From assembly GCA_003140275.1 (NCBI GenBank), contig PLJQ01000140.1, positions 5,056-15,470 of the forward strand: a stretch of DNA of 10,415 nucleotides, read 5' to 3'. The stretch comes from Limisphaerales bacterium. GTDB lineage: Bacteria; Verrucomicrobiota; Verrucomicrobiia; Limisphaerales; PALSA-1396. The first letter of the stretch is position 1. Every line of letters begins with the position of its first letter. The notes beneath the pieces are model-generated. The model was not told where the DNA came from, made no database searches, and was given only the letters and a program-made list of their open reading frames with translations. Position numbers and translations under genes: made by a program. Shown here one piece after another: positions 7,701-10,415 of this stretch.

Positions 7701-8375
7701 GCCAAAACTTCTGTGTCGGCCATCCGACGGCGACTGGCGGAAGAGATGGACGAGGAGGCGCAACCCTGGTTCAGAAGCAAGAGCCGGGTCGAGCCAGAGT
7801 CTGCAACCAGCGTGCTCTCGGCCGCGGAGATTGGGATAGCGCACCATACTTTTTTACAGTTTGTTTCACTGGCTCAGGTCGGCAACCCGGCATCCCTCTC
7901 GCGGGAAGCGGATCGCCTTGAACAGGAACAACTGTTGACGAACGACCAAAGAGCGGCCCTGGACCTGGCGGCGCTGGCATCTTTTTGGGGATCGGAAACA
8001 GGTCAAAAGATCCGGGCAAACACGAAACAGGTTCATCGTGAACTCTCATTTACCGCGCGCTTCTCGTTGAAAGACCTGGCTGATTTAGAAATCGAGAGCG
8101 AGGGCGCAACGCTGGAAGAAGAATTTGTGGTGGTGCAAGGGGTCGCCGATTTGGTGGTCCTGTTGCCCGCAGAAATCTGGTTGGTGGACTTCAAAACGGA
8201 CAACGTGGCCGGCGGGGATTTGGCGGGCAAGGTCAAATTGTATGAGCCGCAGATGAAACTTTACGCCGTGGCGTTGGAACGTATTTACCGGCGTCCAGTC
8301 CGGGAACGCTGGCTGCACTTTCTTAATCTGCGGAAAACGGTTTGCTGTCCTCCGGCTGCATGCCAGCCAGCCTGA
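4737..8375 (+). CDS. addA: AddA-type helicase-nuclease (1212 aa)
   Basis: Subunit of the AddAB (RexAB) machine that unwinds and resects double-strand DNA breaks before RecA loading. The N-terminal superfamily 1 UvrD-like helicase is complete: Q7/Q8, Walker A with K27 (AGAGAGKT), motif Ia (VTFTEAAAAEM), Walker B D376-E377 (VDEYQD), motif III (VGDVKQSIYRFR), motif IV with N444-F-R-S447, motif V (S788-IHKSKGLEF) and motif VI with R869 (LLYVAMTRA). The C-terminal RecB-family PD-(D/E)XK nuclease has H1037, D1138 (GVADLVV), D1151-F-K1153 (VDFKTD) and the Q1172-xxx-Y1176 motif. Length is close to the roughly 1230 residues of Bacillus AddA. UvrD/PcrA lack the nuclease, and RecB would normally come with recC/recD. 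No addB is adjacent. The last residues (CCPPAACQPA) do not look like a normal AddA end. The ATG lacks a Shine-Dalgarno site; no better in-frame start was seen. Confidence 0.93.
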   Translation: MSFTSAQQRAIDAEGNVLVEAGAGAGKTSTLVARCLKRVLDESNPVSLDQILMVTFTEAAAAEMRKRIREALGQISAEQPANERLAEQLALLDSAKICTLHSFCLQLVREHFYELELDPQLTVLDEAQSQLLAAETLDTLLQRHYAGETPNAGAVQQLILTQARGWDSALRELVLRVHEYTQTRADPEDWFQCRLVSFSQLKPDEWEIWLLQGVAEWRRTWLETLQTVPPENVNAQQCRAALSRLPDNASRAQAAPILAEILSADDNWPARKKTEFRAPLKALFADAEFLQSLVELDGDRDPLLEDWNWVRPHMTTLLELAQEFSKSFAGAKRESGALDFHDLEQFTLRLLWDTKASRPTSTAASWRDKLRLVFVDEYQDINAAQDKIIECLGREGAAANRFLVGDVKQSIYRFRLADPHIFQQYTKEWNTNRTTSQVLPLTDNFRSHEAILNFVNALFTSLMRSEAGGVDYDERARLRFGAPDERKALAATVDSGPRVELLLRLTGREEPDHENEPENDSARMDDLADLSNAEMEARLIALRLRDLKENSFQIWDRQHKTHRAVEWRDMVVLLRSPRNKAESFAKVFAQLDVPLEAERGGFFGTTEVSDLLSLQLLLDNPLRDVPALAVLRSPLVGLSLDELAAIRLAQPDERFWTALERFHRDISDLKSQFTNSPIANVAEQAWPKVDGFVNSFRAWRRLARQGALSHCLETVLDETHYEDWLRAQPRGEPKRANVQRLLAMTRQFDQFQRQGLFRFLKFVEAQQRTGEDREPATVETGDAVRLMSIHKSKGLEFPLVVVAGLGARFNRSDLRGDILLDEEYGLCPHVQPPESEQRYQSLPYWLASKRQKREMMGEELRLLYVAMTRACDKLILAGTATRKCAGTNWSSEPPTRLTTQQILAANQYLDWIGPLLPRLAGNRDWLTETSGQSQLLTWRVVDSEDLASPDKKSEAQASAVAPVDAMSLDALRTRLAWQYPHLVAAKQPAKTSVSAIRRRLAEEMDEEAQPWFRSKSRVEPESATSVLSAAEIGIAHHTFLQFVSLAQVGNPASLSREADRLEQEQLLTNDQRAALDLAALASFWGSETGQKIRANTKQVHRELSFTARFSLKDLADLEIESEGATLEEEFVVVQGVADLVVLLPAEIWLVDFKTDNVAGGDLAGKVKLYEPQMKLYAVALERIYRRPVRERWLHFLNLRKTVCCPPAACQPA

Positions 8376-8468
8376 CTCAATGGATGACGTGCGTTTAGCC
8401 GTTTAAGAAAGCCGTCCTACCGCCCCTCGAACCGAACGGGAAATTTTGTCGCCATTTTGCGCGGGTAG

Positions 8469-8768
8469 CCCTCACGCCAGTTGGTGCAGGAGTTTGCCCA
8501 GCGGTTTCGGGACAACCACGGACTGGAAATTCAATTCACAGAAACGGCGGCGGACTTGCTGATTTCCCAGGCGCAGGAACATTCAAAATCAATCCGTGAC
8601 TGGTGCGCTGAACGCTTCAAGGATTACCAATTCGGTCTGAAACTCATTGCCCAGAACACCCAGCAACGGCGATTCACCATTACTGATGAGGTCGTCCAAA
8701 CGCCGGACAAAGTCTTGAGCGATTGGGTGGTGGCCAGTTATCGGAAAGAAGAGAAGTCGCCGGAATAA
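8469..8768 (+). pseudogene. C-terminal fragment of a ClpX-like AAA+ ATPase
   Basis: An open frame without an ATG near its beginning (TAG at 8466-8468, first usable codon TTG at 8481). The product, about 95-100 residues, resembles the small C-terminal domain of ClpX-type AAA+ proteins: LVQEFAQRF, then a helix-strand-helix with EIQFTETAADLL, a helix where ClpX has KAxExxxGARGL, and a beta strand RFTITDE. No Walker A, Walker B or sensor motifs occur upstream; the three forward frames of 8376-8468 all contain stops or show no AAA+ motif. It therefore looks like the tail left after loss of the body of the gene. It could instead be a short free-standing protein started from TTG or GTG (8481/8484). 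Family assignment is from pattern memory only. Confidence 0.45.
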
Positions 8769-8789
8769 AAGGCTTCCTCACATCCCACC

Positions 8790-8838
8790 TTCGGCACCCG
8801 GGTAAGGCGCGATCTCCGGACGCGCCGTAGGCACCGAA
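8790..8838. repeat. Nested inverted repeat at the fragment / RCC1-gene junction
   Basis: GGCGCG (8806-8811) and CGCGCC (8821-8826) form a perfect 6-bp stem with a nine-base loop. The outer TTCGG (8790-8794) and CCGAA (8834-8838) can extend it. It starts 22 nt after the stop of the ClpX-like fragment and ends 21 nt before the first ATG of the RCC1 gene. It might be a terminator, a recombination scar or part of a dispersed repeat. Confidence 0.35.
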
Positions 8839-8858
8839 TTTCGCATGGGTCACCGAGC

Positions 8859-10415
8859 ATGATGAGCATGATGTCAAGCAGCTTTGCGAGCAGTTATTCC
8901 TACAATATTCCGGTTTACCTCACCAACATGACTGCCAGCACTGCTGGCGATGGGAGCACCATTGCCAGTTTTGGAATTGGCGGCGGGACAAATTTTGTGC
9001 CTTGGGATATTCTGATGTCCACTAATTTAGCGAACGACTATTCCCAATGGACATTTATTGGCATCGGCTACACCTCCAATAACTACACTTTTTACGGACA
9101 GCCTTCGGACGTGGCATTTTACATTCTGGCGAAACCGTCCAAGACCATGACGGTAGGGTGGGGCGACGACACCTACGGCCAGTGTGATGTGCCTTCCGGC
9201 ATTACCAACGCCCTGATGGTCGCAGGCGGTTACGGGCAAAGTCTCGCGTTGCTCAATGACGGAACGGTGATGGCGTGGGGAGACAACACCTACGGCCAAG
9301 GCAGCGGGCCGACCAATCTCATCGGCGTGGCGATGATTGCCGCCGGCTGGAACCATGATGTCGCGTTGTTGACCAACGGCACGGTGGTGGCATGGGGGGC
9401 TAATTCCGCTGGCCAAACCAACGTTCCCCCAGACCTGACGAACGCCATCGTCATCTCGGCGCAGGCCATGAACACTTTGGCGTTGCGTAGTGATGGAACT
9501 GTGGTCGCCTGGGGCCCCAATCTTTTTGGTCAAACCAATGTGCCGTTTGGATTGACCAATGTCACGGCGATTGCGGCCGGCGTGGAGCACAGTCTGGCCG
9601 TCTCCAATGGCATGGTTGTGGCATGGGGCGGCAATGATTACGGCCAGGCCAACGTGCCAGTGGGTTTGAGCAATGTGGTGGATGTGGCGGCGAGCGGGTA
9701 TCACAGTTTGGCGTTGTTGATCAACGGCACGGTGATGGCGTGGGGCGACAATACTTTTGGCGAAACGAATGTGCCTGGTACTTTGACCAATGTGGTGGCG
9801 ATTGCCGCCGGTGGCCGTTTATTTTTCGGTGGTCCGGCCCTGCCTTACAGCTTGGCGCTTAAAAGCGACGGCACGGTGGTCGCCTGGGGTGCCGGTGATG
9901 TTCTCGACCCGCTCGGCGGATTGAGCAACGTAATTTTCATTGGCGGAGGTGTAAATCACGCCTTGGCCGTCCGCACCGGACCCCCAACGCCCGTTATCAC
10001 GCTCGAACCGACTGACCAATACTACATTGCCGGCGGCAACGTGACCTTCACCGCGAGAGGTGCGGGACTTTACGGCGTGACGTATCAGTGGGAGACTAAC
10101 AGTGTGAACATTACTGGGGCTACCAATGCCACGCTCAGCTTGACCAACGTGCAATCAGCGCAAGAAGCTGTTTACAACGTGCTCGTCAGCAACGAGGTCA
10201 GTAACATCCTCAGTACCAACGCCAATTTGTCTGTGCTCACGCCGCCCGTCATCACTTCACAGACATTGCCCACCAATCAGGTTGTCATTTACGGAAACCT
10301 CCTCTCCTTTGCCGTCACCGCGACGGCTCCGGGGCAACTGGACGGTTTTCCGCTCACTTACCAATGGCAGTTCAACGGGACCAACATTGACGGTGCCACC
10401 AATAACTTCCTGTCG
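8859..10415 (+). CDS. RCC1 propeller / Ig-like domain surface protein (partial, runs off window)
   Basis: The frame is open from 8769 to the window end; 519 codons follow the first ATG. Residues 1-94 hold a beta-rich module (PVYLTNMTAS, WTFIGIGYTSNNYTF). Residues 95-373 are RCC1-type repeats with seven W-G motifs, first at W101; the last partial repeat (IGGGVNHALAV) can close the ring with the first, giving a seven-bladed propeller. Residues 375-460 are an immunoglobulin-like domain without cysteines (YQWETNSVNITGATN...LTNVQSA), and a second begins near 462 and is cut by the window edge. Such proteins are usually exported and act in adhesion or binding; no enzyme motif is seen. There is no signal peptide after the ATG, and the codons before it read as Arg-rich noise, so the true N-terminus is probably lost by truncation. 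The start is uncertain; the gene may be a pseudogene. Confidence 0.8.
   Translation, partial: MMSMMSSSFASSYSYNIPVYLTNMTASTAGDGSTIASFGIGGGTNFVPWDILMSTNLANDYSQWTFIGIGYTSNNYTFYGQPSDVAFYILAKPSKTMTVGWGDDTYGQCDVPSGITNALMVAGGYGQSLALLNDGTVMAWGDNTYGQGSGPTNLIGVAMIAAGWNHDVALLTNGTVVAWGANSAGQTNVPPDLTNAIVISAQAMNTLALRSDGTVVAWGPNLFGQTNVPFGLTNVTAIAAGVEHSLAVSNGMVVAWGGNDYGQANVPVGLSNVVDVAASGYHSLALLINGTVMAWGDNTFGETNVPGTLTNVVAIAAGGRLFFGGPALPYSLALKSDGTVVAWGAGDVLDPLGGLSNVIFIGGGVNHALAVRTGPPTPVITLEPTDQYYIAGGNVTFTARGAGLYGVTYQWETNSVNITGATNATLSLTNVQSAQEAVYNVLVSNEVSNILSTNANLSVLTPPVITSQTLPTNQVVIYGNLLSFAVTATAPGQLDGFPLTYQWQFNGTNIDGATNNFLS
9159..9976 (+). repeat. Tandem 117-bp coding repeats (RCC1 blades)
   Basis: The conserved Trp codon of the W-G motif recurs at 9159, 9276, 9393, 9510, 9624, 9741 and 9885, giving spacings of 117, 117, 117, 114, 117 and 144 bp. 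Each unit reads approximately IAAG..HSLAL..DGTVVAWG.N..GQTNVP..LTN. The sixth interval carries a nine-codon insertion (around GRLFFGGPALPY). Confidence 0.85.

Noticed and set aside
9027..9704. 225-codon minus-strand frame with His-rich repeats
   Set aside because: The repeats are the reverse complement of the RCC1 blades; it has no independent support.
9159..9976. Regular 117-bp repeats considered as CRISPR-like
   Set aside because: They are continuous, diverged coding repeats in one frame without spacers, and they encode RCC1 blades.

Overview
The window looks like a piece of chromosome from a GC-rich, environmental verrucomicrobium (Pedosphaera / Limisphaerales type). That assignment is an inference. 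It rests on a large secreted-type protein with an RCC1 propeller followed by Thr/Asn-rich immunoglobulin-like domains, on several interspersed palindromic elements with CCCTC/GAGGG ends, on weak or absent Shine-Dalgarno sites before most genes, and on the match of the small ferredoxin and ClpX-like fragment to what is common in that phylum. No database search was possible.

Layout. 1-250: palindromic repeat copy 1. 257-553: a single-cluster 4Fe-4S ferredoxin on the minus strand with a good sigma-70-type promoter; that promoter fixes its start. 654-2060: pyruvate kinase (pyk), divergent from the ferredoxin. 2061-2573: non-coding, with repeat copy 2. 2574-2774: an unrecognised 66-codon gene with the best ribosome-binding site in the window and an 11-bp T8/A8 inverted repeat inside it. 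2775-3042: non-coding, with a possible gene remnant on the minus strand. 3043-3969: an exported TlpA/ResA-like thioredoxin with clearly lower GC than its neighbours, followed by a hairpin terminator. 3970-4736: non-coding, with a cluster of stem-loops (4211-4386) and repeat copy 3. 4737-8375: an AddA-type helicase-nuclease, without addB beside it. 8376-8858: a mosaic stretch with a C-terminal fragment of a ClpX-like AAA+ protein. 8859 to the window end: a large RCC1/Ig-like surface protein that runs off the edge and seems to lack its normal N-terminus.

The genes do not form one pathway. Each main gene appears to be its own transcription unit (ferredoxin redox carrier, glycolytic pyk, periplasmic thiol-disulfide protein, recombination/repair nuclease, surface protein), separated by repeat-rich spacers. 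No novel multi-gene system is convincingly visible. The best candidates for something undescribed are the palindromic element family, whose hairpins show paired base changes, the stem-loop cluster at 4211-4386, and the small gene at 2574. The 8340-8858 interval looks like a rearrangement scar.
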